Shown here: positions 35,488 through 43,991 of the stretch, piece after piece
Layout: the number at the start of each line of letters is the position of its first letter
How positions within the stretch are numbered: position 1 is the first letter of the stretch
From: Thermaurantimonas sp046295455
Lineage (GTDB): Bacteria; Bacteroidota; Bacteroidia; Flavobacteriales; Schleiferiaceae
Assembly: GCA_046295455.1 (NCBI GenBank)
Contig: JBKBNI010000003.1
Span: forward strand, 1 to 64,000
Reading direction: 5' to 3'
Length of the DNA: 64,000 bases
Notes under the pieces: generated by a model
What the model was told of the DNA's origin: nothing
Databases searched by the model: none
The model's input: only the letters and a program-made list of their open reading frames with translations
Made by a program: the position numbers and the translations under genes

Positions 35488-37392
35488 TTATTGTATCAGT
35501 TGAATCTTGTGTACAGATCCATCTTTTAGTTTCAGGAAGTACATCCCGGCTTTAAGACCATAGAGATTGATGTGAGACATGTTTTCACGAGTCATAACCA
35601 CTCGGCCGGTTGCATCCAGAAGTTCAAAATCAACGATCTTGTTGAAATGTACAGCATTGAAGGTGGGATTTGGGTGCATTCGGAAGGGGGCTTCGGAGCC
35701 TTCTATCTCAGGTATATTAATGGTACCTTGATTTTTAAAGCCTGTGATTGCCAATGTAGTAGCCCTTTGGAAGGGATAGATATTACCCAGTGCCGAGGCA
35801 AGTTGATCATCTGCCAAAGAACCACCTGAGCCGTCGGGGTGCTGATTGTTGATGAAAAGCGTAGATCCATCTGGGGTAAATACTCCGCCTGTCAGCTCAG
35901 CATCGCGGCTACCGGTCATCAGGAAGAGAAGGTTAGCCGGAGTGGGATTGGGGATATCCAGGTCAAGTAAGAATGCCTTTGGGATATCATAAGGAAAGGA
36001 GCCAAAAAAATTGGGTACTATGCGACCAAGGCTGGTATTGATGTTGTCTTCCTGGAGGAGCAGATAGCGCTTGTTGCCAAATTGAACAAATTCTATCCCA
36101 TCGACCGAGTTAAACACGAAGCGGCTTTCAGAAGGGTTACCGGGGACTTCAGGACCACCCATCAGATAGGGTTTTACGACAGGTTCATTGGTTAGAGCAT
36201 CTTCAAGTACCAGCACCGTGCCAAAAGGATGACGACAAGTAGAGTCTGTCGGGACAAACAAATTGTTGTCTATCCAATGGCGTGGAATGGTGACTCCATT
36301 TCTCATGGAAGCAGCCATGGGTTGATTGTCTCTGCCGGTTTCTGCCAGATAAACCTTTCCTGTAGTCGGATCTACCTCTGTCCACTCGATCCGTTGAAAA
36401 GCCGTAGCACCCAGGCGAGTTGCAATAGCGGGAGCATTGATCAATGAGTCTATATGACGAGGAATCTGAATCCATTGACCCTTGTAAGAACCCGGGTTTT
36501 GTTTAAATACGTAAAGATTACCTTTTGAATAGTCGCCGGCTGAGTCAGCTACATACTTCCAAATAAATGCAGCATGAGGAAGGGTAGAATTTGGCACAAA
36601 ATCATTGCCGTGTATCATAGTACGGTTGTCTGACAATGCAATTGTACCCTCAAACGACATACGTCCGGCGTGGTACAATTTCCGAACAGCTTTTTTGGTA
36701 CCTGGATCAATCATAGTCAGCCATCCGAAGTTCTGCCATGCTTTGATTGTTTGCCCGCCAAATTCAGGTACATTGGAAGGAATTGTAAAATTTCCCAGTC
36801 CGTCGTAGCCATTGGTTGTGGCGGCAGTATCATGCCAGTTGCGAATCTGGAAGTTTGAGGTATAGTTGGCAAATATTTCTTCACCGGTCAGCACCATTCC
36901 ATTGGGAAGAAGTGCGCCACCACAGTTAGTAGTCGTCCATCCCACTGGAGAGAAATCTACAGCCCAACATGTATCACCTCCTGCCGTACGCGACTGATCA
37001 ATGATCCAACCCTGCTGAGGATCTTTGATTATGGGCACTATTGACACGGCTCCCCCGAAACCAAGATCAGGGCGCTCAGTCCGGATTACACGGCGCTCGT
37101 GATTAATGACGAGCGTACCTTTGGTGTTAGGATTTTGGGCGTCTGGAATGTAGGCCATAAAGTCATGCTCTCTTGGGGCCGGTACTGTTGCAGTTACTCC
37201 GTCATTTCGATTCACCTTTACGTAGTTAGAGCCTTCACGAAACAGGATTTTCATATCCAGTGATGGGCTGATACGAACCTGCACTGATCCTGCAGAATCC
37301 ACATTGTTGAGTTGTGTGAAAGGCTGATAGCCTTGTGCTGCACCAAGTAATGCAGATGCAACGAGAGTTGAAGTTAGTAACACTTTTTTCAT
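35488..37392 (-). CDS. PhoX-like (DUF839) protein with T9SS C-terminal sorting domain
   Basis: 634 residues from the ATG at 37392; a frame open to 37422 adds 10 residues in front of the signal peptide (MKKVLLTSTLVASALLGAAQ) and is not preferred. The body matches the DUF839/PhoX beta-propeller: LVINHERRV, GGDTCWAVDFSP, NCGGALLPNGMVLTGEE, EWTEVDPTTGKVYLAETG, DGIEF, LTGGVFTPDGSTLFINNQHP. PhoX enzymes are calcium- and iron-dependent secreted alkaline phosphatases; the conserved EExx and ET positions are present, but activity is not certain. The last 75 residues (FRMHPNPTFNAVHF...LKAGMYFLKLKDGSVHKIQLIQ) are a type A sorting domain for export by the type IX system and surface attachment. Confidence 0.9.
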   Translation of the reverse strand: MKKVLLTSTLVASALLGAAQGYQPFTQLNNVDSAGSVQVRISPSLDMKILFREGSNYVKVNRNDGVTATVPAPREHDFMAYIPDAQNPNTKGTLVINHERRVIRTERPDLGFGGAVSIVPIIKDPQQGWIIDQSRTAGGDTCWAVDFSPVGWTTTNCGGALLPNGMVLTGEEIFANYTSNFQIRNWHDTAATTNGYDGLGNFTIPSNVPEFGGQTIKAWQNFGWLTMIDPGTKKAVRKLYHAGRMSFEGTIALSDNRTMIHGNDFVPNSTLPHAAFIWKYVADSAGDYSKGNLYVFKQNPGSYKGQWIQIPRHIDSLINAPAIATRLGATAFQRIEWTEVDPTTGKVYLAETGRDNQPMAASMRNGVTIPRHWIDNNLFVPTDSTCRHPFGTVLVLEDALTNEPVVKPYLMGGPEVPGNPSESRFVFNSVDGIEFVQFGNKRYLLLQEDNINTSLGRIVPNFFGSFPYDIPKAFLLDLDIPNPTPANLLFLMTGSRDAELTGGVFTPDGSTLFINNQHPDGSGGSLADDQLASALGNIYPFQRATTLAITGFKNQGTINIPEIEGSEAPFRMHPNPTFNAVHFNKIVDFELLDATGRVVMTRENMSHINLYGLKAGMYFLKLKDGSVHKIQLIQ

Positions 37393-38154
37393 TTTGATAA
37401 ATAGGTTGATTTGGCTGTACAAACAACCTGCACATTCATTACCATACTGTTATAAGGATTTAAAATTTAAGAGAAGGAATTGTTAAGCATATTAAGTTAT
37501 GGTAAATCAATGTTTCAAATTTAACAAGTAACTTGAGAAAAAAATATCAATATCCTGGGCTTTGACGTTTACTAAATAAGCCTTTTTTATCAATATGATT
37601 GAACCAATTGATATATTTTAAAGATTCAAGATAATAAAATCATTTTATCCTTTGTCACAATGATATTCAAATAGACAATTTCTCATTTCAACCGCTCACC
37701 CGGAAGTCCGTTTTTAGCTGATTGCGAGTAAAATTCAAAATCCGAATTGACTTCTATTAATTGTACTTTGACCAACTCTTACATTCGATTTTTCATATAA
37801 ATTGAGACAGATTACAGTTGCTCACAGCACATATTTATTGCACAACATACATACCTTCTCAGTGCAAATTCTGAAATATATTTTTACATATGTAACAGTC
37901 TCTGTTAATACTCAATTTATTGCATAAATTTATGTAACTTTAAGTCAATTTAAAAGTACAATATCAACTATATTATCACACAATCAAAAAAGGATAAATT
38001 ACCTGTCAAAATGGAAATATTTATAAAATTTTCATTGAATAAATCGATTGGTAATACTCCATTTATTTTATAAAAAAATTACACGGTGTCAAGACTGATT
38101 ATTTGATTTATTTGTAGAAAAAACCGCTGCGCACAGGCACCAGAAAGTATTTCA
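37393..38154. other. 760-bp AT-rich intergenic region
   Basis: Extremely AT-rich DNA upstream of the PhoX-like gene and downstream of the MFS gene. No coding frame, RNA gene or clear repeat was recognised. It should contain the promoter of the PhoX-like gene; no TAnnTTTG box stood out on the minus strand close to 37392. Confidence 0.5.
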
Positions 38155-39345
38155 TCAGCGCTGATGCAGTCTGAATGCAAGGTAAAAGCCCACCAGCATC
38201 AGTCCTGCTCCGACGACATAGGGCATGGTGTAATGCACGTCGTATAGCGAACCGCCCATCACAGGGCCGATAAGCCTGGCTAAAGAGCCGGAAGATTGTA
38301 ATATGCCAAGGTAAAAACCCTGTTGTATTGCACTGACCTCAGAGCTGAGCAAAGAACTGAGCATCGGGTTTATAAAGGCATTGCCAAAACCGATCAAGGT
38401 AAGGGCCAGGAGTTCGAGAGGTACAAACAGATGCACCGGAACAAATGGCATGGCAAGAAGCCCTATTGACATAAGCACATTTCCCGTAGCGAGCAGAGCT
38501 TTCTCCCCAAATCGGGTGGTAAACTTTCCCAAGAGTGTCCCTTGAATCACCACAGCCAAAGCACCCACAAATGCAAAGGTGTATCCGACCTGGGCATCTG
38601 AGAGTTCAAACTTCTCATGCCAAAGGATGGCAGCAGTAATCTGCATCATAGAAAAAGCTGTAATAAAGATGATATTTATGATAAAAAACTGATTGACTGA
38701 TTTTTGGGCAATCACTTTTATTAAATTGCCAAAGGGATTCTGCCAAAGCGGGGACACCGGATTTTTTGTGTGTAAGCTCTCGGGCAGGATAAAATAAGCC
38801 AACATAAAATTGAATCCCGAAAACAGAGCAGCGGTATAACCAACCCACTCAATGCCAAAAGAATCCTTAAGCCATCCACCAAGTGGAGGCCCGACGATAA
38901 AACCGAGACCAAACGCTGCTCCGATTAATCCAAAGTTTTTTGCTCTTTTGTCAGGGCTTGACACATCGCTGATAAAGGCTTGAGCTGCTGACAGATTGGC
39001 TGCACCGAGACCCGAAAGTACGCGAGAGATCAGCAACACGGCAATAGATGCCGCATTGGCAAATACCACATAAGCCACTACCATTATCAGAATGCTCAAT
39101 AAGATGACCGGCCTGCGCCCAATCCGGTCGCTCAATGAACCCCAAAAACCTGCAAACACAAACTGCATCAGGGAGTAGCTGCTGGCGACCACGCCAATGA
39201 TGACACCGTTGGCCCCCAATTCTTTAGCAAAAATGGGCAGAATCGGAATGATAAGCCCAAAACCAAGCAAGTCGAGAAAAACGGTTACAAACAGTACGGT
39301 GAGTGCTGCTTTGGGGTTACGAGCAGCGTCAGCTTTTGCCATCAA
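38155..39345 (-). CDS. MFS transporter, TetA-like drug/H+ antiporter family
   Basis: 396 residues with twelve predicted transmembrane segments. Motif A appears as GSLSDRIGRRPVILLS, motif C as GAAFGLGFIVGPPLGGWL, and the start (FVTVFLDLLGFGLIIPILPIFA) matches the TetA/multidrug branch. It should export a small molecule in exchange for protons; substrate unknown, and sequence alone does not show tetracycline resistance. The start overlaps the end of rnz by 17 bp, so it is the last gene of a three-gene leftward unit. Confidence 0.9.
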   Translation of the reverse strand: MMAKADAARNPKAALTVLFVTVFLDLLGFGLIIPILPIFAKELGANGVIIGVVASSYSLMQFVFAGFWGSLSDRIGRRPVILLSILIMVVAYVVFANAASIAVLLISRVLSGLGAANLSAAQAFISDVSSPDKRAKNFGLIGAAFGLGFIVGPPLGGWLKDSFGIEWVGYTAALFSGFNFMLAYFILPESLHTKNPVSPLWQNPFGNLIKVIAQKSVNQFFIINIIFITAFSMMQITAAILWHEKFELSDAQVGYTFAFVGALAVVIQGTLLGKFTTRFGEKALLATGNVLMSIGLLAMPFVPVHLFVPLELLALTLIGFGNAFINPMLSSLLSSEVSAIQQGFYLGILQSSGSLARLIGPVMGGSLYDVHYTMPYVVGAGLMLVGFYLAFRLHQR

Positions 39346-40303
39346 ACGTCTCTTTAGTGTCTATCACAGTGAGTTTCATATGCTTGCGGTCGATTATAAA
39401 CTGAGTGTTCTGACGTGCAAAATACGTGTCCGGGAATATCTTCTGAGCTTCTTCAAGCAATACAGAAACATCTTTGTAGCGCACAGACATATGGCCGATC
39501 AACAAATATCGAGCGCCGATACTGAGAGACGCTCTGGCGGCCTCCACAGCTGTAGAATGACCCGTAAGTGCTGTTATAGCTGATTCAGACGCGCTGTAGG
39601 TGGCTTCATGATACAGGACATCCACGGTACCGGTGAGCTCTTTTAGAGACTCAATGTATCGGGTATCCGTACAGTAGGCATATCGAAGAGCCTCGGGTAA
39701 AGGTAGTGTCAGCTCATCATTGGAGACGACAACCCCCTCCTCTGAAACCCAGTCTTTGCCCTTCTTAATCCCCGGAATGTCACATGAGGGAATATTGTAC
39801 TCTCTGATTTTCAATGGATTTACATTTTTTAGCGGAAAGACCTCTTCAAAGACAAATCCTTGACACGGCACTGTGTGAAGGAGGGGAAATGTATATACCC
39901 TGGCTGTGTCGGCCGTATGCACCAAATACTTCTGTCCCATATCCAATCGAACCCTGTGTATGGGATAGCTAAACGGGCAATCGCAGTTTTTATAGAAAAA
40001 AAATTCCACCAGATCGACAACCCGGGGAGGTGCAAAGAGAAATAACTCTCTTTCTCGTTTCATGAGATCGAGACTGCTCAGTAGGCCTAATAGTCCAAAA
40101 AAGTGATCGCCGTGGGCATGCGAAATGAAAATAGCATCCAGTTTCGAAAACGAATGTTTGTTTCTGCGAATTTGCATCTGCGTGCCTTCACCGCAGTCGA
40201 TCAGAAAATTTTTATTGCCAATTTGAAGCCACTGTGCCGTCGGAAAAAGGTGTGCAGTAGGTGTGGCACTCGAACTGCCAAGGATCGTTATTTTCAGCGA
40301 CAT
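39329..40303 (-). CDS. rnz: ribonuclease Z
   Basis: 324 residues from the ATG at 40303 (MSLKITILGSSSATPT); an upstream in-frame ATG at 40357 lies in the previous gene and is not preferred. RNase Z is a zinc-dependent beta-lactamase-fold nuclease that matures tRNA 3' ends. Visible: the HxHxDH motif in FISHAHGDHFFGL (about residues 60-70), DCGEGTQMQ, LYHEATYS and the late HSTAVEAA and LIGHMSVRY blocks. It follows the carboxypeptidase-like gene by 5 bp and overlaps the MFS gene. Confidence 0.96.
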   Translation of the reverse strand: MSLKITILGSSSATPTAHLFPTAQWLQIGNKNFLIDCGEGTQMQIRRNKHSFSKLDAIFISHAHGDHFFGLLGLLSSLDLMKRERELFLFAPPRVVDLVEFFFYKNCDCPFSYPIHRVRLDMGQKYLVHTADTARVYTFPLLHTVPCQGFVFEEVFPLKNVNPLKIREYNIPSCDIPGIKKGKDWVSEEGVVVSNDELTLPLPEALRYAYCTDTRYIESLKELTGTVDVLYHEATYSASESAITALTGHSTAVEAARASLSIGARYLLIGHMSVRYKDVSVLLEEAQKIFPDTYFARQNTQFIIDRKHMKLTVIDTKETFDGKS

Positions 40304-40308
40304 CAAGA

Positions 40309-41097
40309 TTATTTCTTTTCCATAAACATTCGTTGGAGCTTGAAACCGCGGTAGCACTCCATCATTGAAGCCAGAAGGTCATAGTCGCTGGAGGAATAGA
40401 TTTGGTCTTCGCTCATCTGACAGTAGAAAATCAGCATCCTCAGACCCTCATGGTCCAAACCTGTGAGCTCCAACAGGATTTCCCGGTTATTATTCAAATC
40501 CAAACGTTCGATAAATTCATCGCGTTCTGCCAATTGATCAAGCTTTTCGAGCTGCCGGTGTCGAGAACTAAGCATTTGATACACATAATCAATCGGACTG
40601 GCTAAGGTGGCCCTACTTCTGCCGGGGGAGCGAATGTCTTTCTCAGCCGGCAGAAGCGGCTTTTTGATTTCCATTGCCCTAGGATTGTTGGTCGTCAGGC
40701 GGTATCCTGTTACATCTACCTGGGCTAGTTCCGTGACCCTCTCGGCAAGCATTACCTTGACAATCTCTGCGCGATAGGTGTCATCGATATACAGGTAGTG
40801 GTTTTTATACCCCAGCCCTGAAATCAGGAGTGTGTCGCCGGGCTCGGCGTTGATCTGAAAATATCCGTTAGAAAGGGAAATGGCGCCTTTAGAAGTACGC
40901 AGATTCACTATGTGAAGATTCTCTACAGGAAGCGGTGTTTTACTGTCGTTGTAGATAAATCCTCGCACAGCAAAGGGTTGAGAAGAACTTTTGCCCGGAG
41001 AAATAAAAAAAAGTACAAGGCAGATTAATAGCCATTTCAGATATTCGCGATGGAATATGTGTGGGCCGATATTGGAAAAAAAAGCAGAAGATTTCAA
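40309..41097 (-). CDS. carboxypeptidase-like regulatory domain (CarbopepD_reg_2) exported protein
   Basis: About 262 residues if translation begins at the TTG at 41097. Frame remains open to 41187, with an ATG at 41142 that shares the CATG with the divergent ettA start; that start would place 40 polar residues before the signal peptide core (LKWLLICLVLFFISPGKSS). The exported part begins with a beta domain like those on the N-termini of TonB receptors (AVRGFIYNDSKTPLPVENLHIVNLRTSKGAISLSNGYF), ending near residue 130, followed by a helical region with no TonB barrel. Role unknown. It heads the leftward unit with rnz and the MFS gene. Confidence 0.8.
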   Translation of the reverse strand: MKSSAFFSNIGPHIFHREYLKWLLICLVLFFISPGKSSSQPFAVRGFIYNDSKTPLPVENLHIVNLRTSKGAISLSNGYFQINAEPGDTLLISGLGYKNHYLYIDDTYRAEIVKVMLAERVTELAQVDVTGYRLTTNNPRAMEIKKPLLPAEKDIRSPGRSRATLASPIDYVYQMLSSRHRQLEKLDQLAERDEFIERLDLNNNREILLELTGLDHEGLRMLIFYCQMSEDQIYSSSDYDLLASMMECYRGFKLQRMFMEKK

Positions 41098-41140
41098 CTG
41101 AAGGTCCTTAATTACAAAGTTTAAAAACAAAATTTTTATC

Positions 41141-42835
41141 ATGTCAGACGATAAGAAGGTCATTTTTTCAATGAGTGGGGTCACCAAGACCTACTCATCC
41201 ACCAACAAAACGGTGCTCAAAGATATCTACCTGAGCTTTTTCTACGGGGCCAAAATCGGAATTTTAGGTCTTAATGGCTCCGGTAAAAGTACCCTGCTTA
41301 AAATCATCGCCGGTGTCGAAAAAAACTATCAGGGCAATGTCGTATGGTCGCCCGGCTACACGGTCGGATATCTGGAACAGGAGCCTCAGCTGGATGATGA
41401 AAAAACCGTGATCGAAATCGTACGGGAGGGCGTGGCAGAGACCATGAGTCTGCTCGAAGAGTTTAACCGCATCAATGAACAGTTTGGGCTGCCGGAGGTG
41501 TACGAAGATCCGGATAAAATGGAAAAACTCATGGCACGCCAGGCAGAACTTCAAGACAAAATTGATGCTCAAAATGCATGGGAAATAGACACCAAACTGG
41601 AGCGCGCAATGGATGCCCTCCAGTGTCCGGATCCTGATAAGCCGGTCAAAGTGCTCTCCGGAGGTGAAAAACGCCGGGTAGCACTCTGCCGGTTACTGCT
41701 CAAACAGCCTGATGTACTCCTTCTGGATGAGCCTACCAACCACCTCGACGCTGAGAGTGTCTTGTGGCTGGAGCACCACCTGCAGCAGTATGCCGGTACA
41801 GTAATCGCCGTGACGCACGACCGATACTTTCTCGACAATGTAGCCGGCTGGATACTCGAGCTCGACCGCGGTGAAGGCATTCCCTGGAAGGGAAACTACT
41901 CCAGCTGGCTGGAACAAAAAACCAAGCGGCTGGAGCAGGAAGAAAAACAAGCTTCCAAACGCCGAAAGACCCTCGAACGTGAACTCGAGTGGGTGCGTAT
42001 GAACCCAAAAGGTCGCCAGGCCAAGTCAAAAGCAAGATTGAGCAATTACGAAAAATTGCTCAACGAAGAGCAAAAGGAAAAAGAGGACAAACTCGAAATT
42101 TACATTCCCCCGGGACCGCGGCTTGGAACCCACGTCATTGAAGCCAGGCATGTCTCTAAAGCCTATGGAGACAAAGTACTGTATGAGGATCTGAACTTCT
42201 CGCTTCCTCCCGCAGGTATCGTGGGCATCATCGGGCCAAACGGCGCCGGCAAAACAACCATTTTCCGCATGATCATGGGCCTTGAAAAACCCGATTCAGG
42301 CGAGTTTACCATCGGTGATACTGTAAAAATTGCTTACGTGGATCAATCGCACGAGAAGATGCACCCAGACAAATCGATTTTTGAAATCATAGCTGATGGT
42401 CAGGAAGATTTTGAACTCGGTGGCCGCCGGGTAAATACCCGTGCGTATTTGGGTCGATTTAATTTTTCTGGTCAGGATCAAAACAAAAAGGTGGGCATGC
42501 TCTCCGGAGGCGAGCGAAACCGCCTTCATTTGGCCATGGCACTCAAAGAAGGCGGCAATGTGCTTCTGCTCGACGAGCCAACCAATGATCTGGACGTAAA
42601 TACCCTCCGGGCATTGGAAGAAGCCCTTGAAAATTTTGCCGGATGTGCCGTGATCATCTCTCACGACCGCTGGTTTCTCGATCGGGTGTGCACCCACATT
42701 CTGGCTTTTGAAGGCGAAGCAAGGGTCTATTACTTCGAAGGTTCATTTTCTGAATATGAAGAAAATAAAAGAAAGCGATTAGGAGATACGACTCCACGAA
42801 GGTTTAGATACAAAAAGCTTGTCAAAGAATCATAA
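41141..42835 (+). CDS. ettA: energy-dependent translational throttle protein EttA (ABC-F)
   Basis: 564 residues, full length. EttA is a ribosome-binding ABC-F ATPase that gates the first elongation step according to ATP/ADP level. Two ABC domains: Walker A GLNGSGKSTL, signature LSGGEKRRVAL and Walker B LLLDEPTNHLD in the first; GPNGAGKTTI, LSGGERNRLHLA and LLLDEPTNDLD in the second. The linker has the EttA-type arm KGNYSSWLEQKTKRL and KGRQAKSKARLSNYEKL. No membrane part, as expected. It starts divergently from the previous gene and is followed by the DinB-like gene 10 bp after its stop. Confidence 0.96.
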   Translation: MSDDKKVIFSMSGVTKTYSSTNKTVLKDIYLSFFYGAKIGILGLNGSGKSTLLKIIAGVEKNYQGNVVWSPGYTVGYLEQEPQLDDEKTVIEIVREGVAETMSLLEEFNRINEQFGLPEVYEDPDKMEKLMARQAELQDKIDAQNAWEIDTKLERAMDALQCPDPDKPVKVLSGGEKRRVALCRLLLKQPDVLLLDEPTNHLDAESVLWLEHHLQQYAGTVIAVTHDRYFLDNVAGWILELDRGEGIPWKGNYSSWLEQKTKRLEQEEKQASKRRKTLERELEWVRMNPKGRQAKSKARLSNYEKLLNEEQKEKEDKLEIYIPPGPRLGTHVIEARHVSKAYGDKVLYEDLNFSLPPAGIVGIIGPNGAGKTTIFRMIMGLEKPDSGEFTIGDTVKIAYVDQSHEKMHPDKSIFEIIADGQEDFELGGRRVNTRAYLGRFNFSGQDQNKKVGMLSGGERNRLHLAMALKEGGNVLLLDEPTNDLDVNTLRALEEALENFAGCAVIISHDRWFLDRVCTHILAFEGEARVYYFEGSFSEYEENKRKRLGDTTPRRFRYKKLVKES

Positions 42836-42845
42836 TTCTTCTAAA

Positions 42846-43373
42846 ATGGGCTTCAGAATACCAGATCCCGAGAGATTACCGGAATTTTACAGACCCTATG
42901 TAGAATCCCTTTCTGACGGGGATGTTCCCTCGCTGTTGGCGCAAGGCAGGTCACGCATGACAAACCTGCTTCAATCCACAGAAAAAAAACTCTTCACCAC
43001 CAGCTATGAGCCCGGTAAGTGGACCCTTGCTCAAGTGATACGCCATGTGATCGATAGCGAAATGGTATTCATGTATCGTGCGCTTACAATGAGCCGTAGA
43101 GACGCTACTCCGTTGCCTTCTTTTGATGAGAATGCCTGGGCGCAATCATCTCTGGATAATCCTCTTCATCTAAAGCCCGAAATCCTCCTGAATGATTATT
43201 TATTAGTTCGGAATTTGAGCATACATTTATTAGGCAGAATGACCGATGAGGAGCTATTCTTTCGCGGCAGAGTCAACAATTTCGAAACCTGCGCCAATGA
43301 TCTGGCTTTCTTCATATTAGGGCATGAACTCCACCACCTCCAAATCATCCACCATCGCTATATAAAATCCTGA
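42846..43373 (+). CDS. DinB superfamily protein
   Basis: 175 residues from ATG 42846 (MGFRIPDPERLPEFYRPYV). A four-helix DinB_2 bundle: metal ligands probably His in QVIRHVIDSEM (about 66) and His in GHELHHLQIIHHRY (near 165). These proteins bind a divalent metal and often act as thiol transferases, but most are uncharacterised. It lies between ettA and the dioxygenase gene with 5-10 bp gaps, so the three are probably co-transcribed. Confidence 0.9.
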   Translation: MGFRIPDPERLPEFYRPYVESLSDGDVPSLLAQGRSRMTNLLQSTEKKLFTTSYEPGKWTLAQVIRHVIDSEMVFMYRALTMSRRDATPLPSFDENAWAQSSLDNPLHLKPEILLNDYLLVRNLSIHLLGRMTDEELFFRGRVNNFETCANDLAFFILGHELHHLQIIHHRYIKS

Positions 43374-43378
43374 ATGCC

Positions 43379-43909
43379 ATGGAAATTCGAAAACCTTTCA
43401 ATCTCAACTCCTGGATCGCCGAAAACCGGCATCTGCTAAAACCTCCTGTGGCCAACAAAAACCTATATCCCGAAGGCAGCGACTACATCGTAATGATCGT
43501 GGGTGGCCCCAATGCGCGTAAGGACTATCACTACAACGAAACAGAAGAACTCTTCTACCAACTGGAAGGCCATATTACAGTTCGCATTCAGCAGAATGGT
43601 AAACCGGTTGACATTCATCTTGGACCGGGAGACATGTTTCTACTGCCGGCCGAGATACCTCATTCTCCCATTCGTACGGAGGGATCAGTGGGCTTGGTCA
43701 TTGAGCGGGTACGCGAGGGCAAAGGATACCAGGACGGTCTGCTCTGGTTTTGTGAAAAGTGCAACAACAAGCTGCATGAAGTCTATTTCGAACTTCACAA
43801 TATCGAAAAAGACTTTCTCCCGCACTTCCGCGAATTTTACGGGTCTGAAGCGCTGCGCACCTGCGACCACTGCGGGCATACCATGGAAGCGGATCCTCGA
43901 TTTGTCTGA
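43379..43909 (+). CDS. nbaC: 3-hydroxyanthranilate 3,4-dioxygenase
   Basis: 176 residues, the bacterial single-cupin form. It opens the ring of 3-hydroxyanthranilate in tryptophan (kynurenine) catabolism or de novo NAD synthesis, using Fe(II). Visible: substrate-binding VGGPNARKDYHYNETEELFYQLEG with the iron His and Glu, LLPAEIPHSPIRT with the second iron His and Arg, and a C-terminal rubredoxin-like iron site of two CxxC pairs (CEKCNN and CDHCGH). No other kynurenine gene is adjacent; a related-pathway aldehyde dehydrogenase candidate sits at 13.8 kb. Confidence 0.96.
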   Translation: MEIRKPFNLNSWIAENRHLLKPPVANKNLYPEGSDYIVMIVGGPNARKDYHYNETEELFYQLEGHITVRIQQNGKPVDIHLGPGDMFLLPAEIPHSPIRTEGSVGLVIERVREGKGYQDGLLWFCEKCNNKLHEVYFELHNIEKDFLPHFREFYGSEALRTCDHCGHTMEADPRFV

Positions 43910-43991
43910 AGACTTCTCTTCTCTCTCTATGATGAAATCAGGCCTTCGGTGTATATCATCTCTGGTGAGCAGTGCTGCGAACTCAGGCTTT

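Noticed and set aside
38155..39345. Calling the MFS protein a tetracycline-resistance determinant
   Set aside because: It matches the TetA-like branch only by general MFS motifs; the neighbours are housekeeping genes and nothing indicates a resistance cassette.
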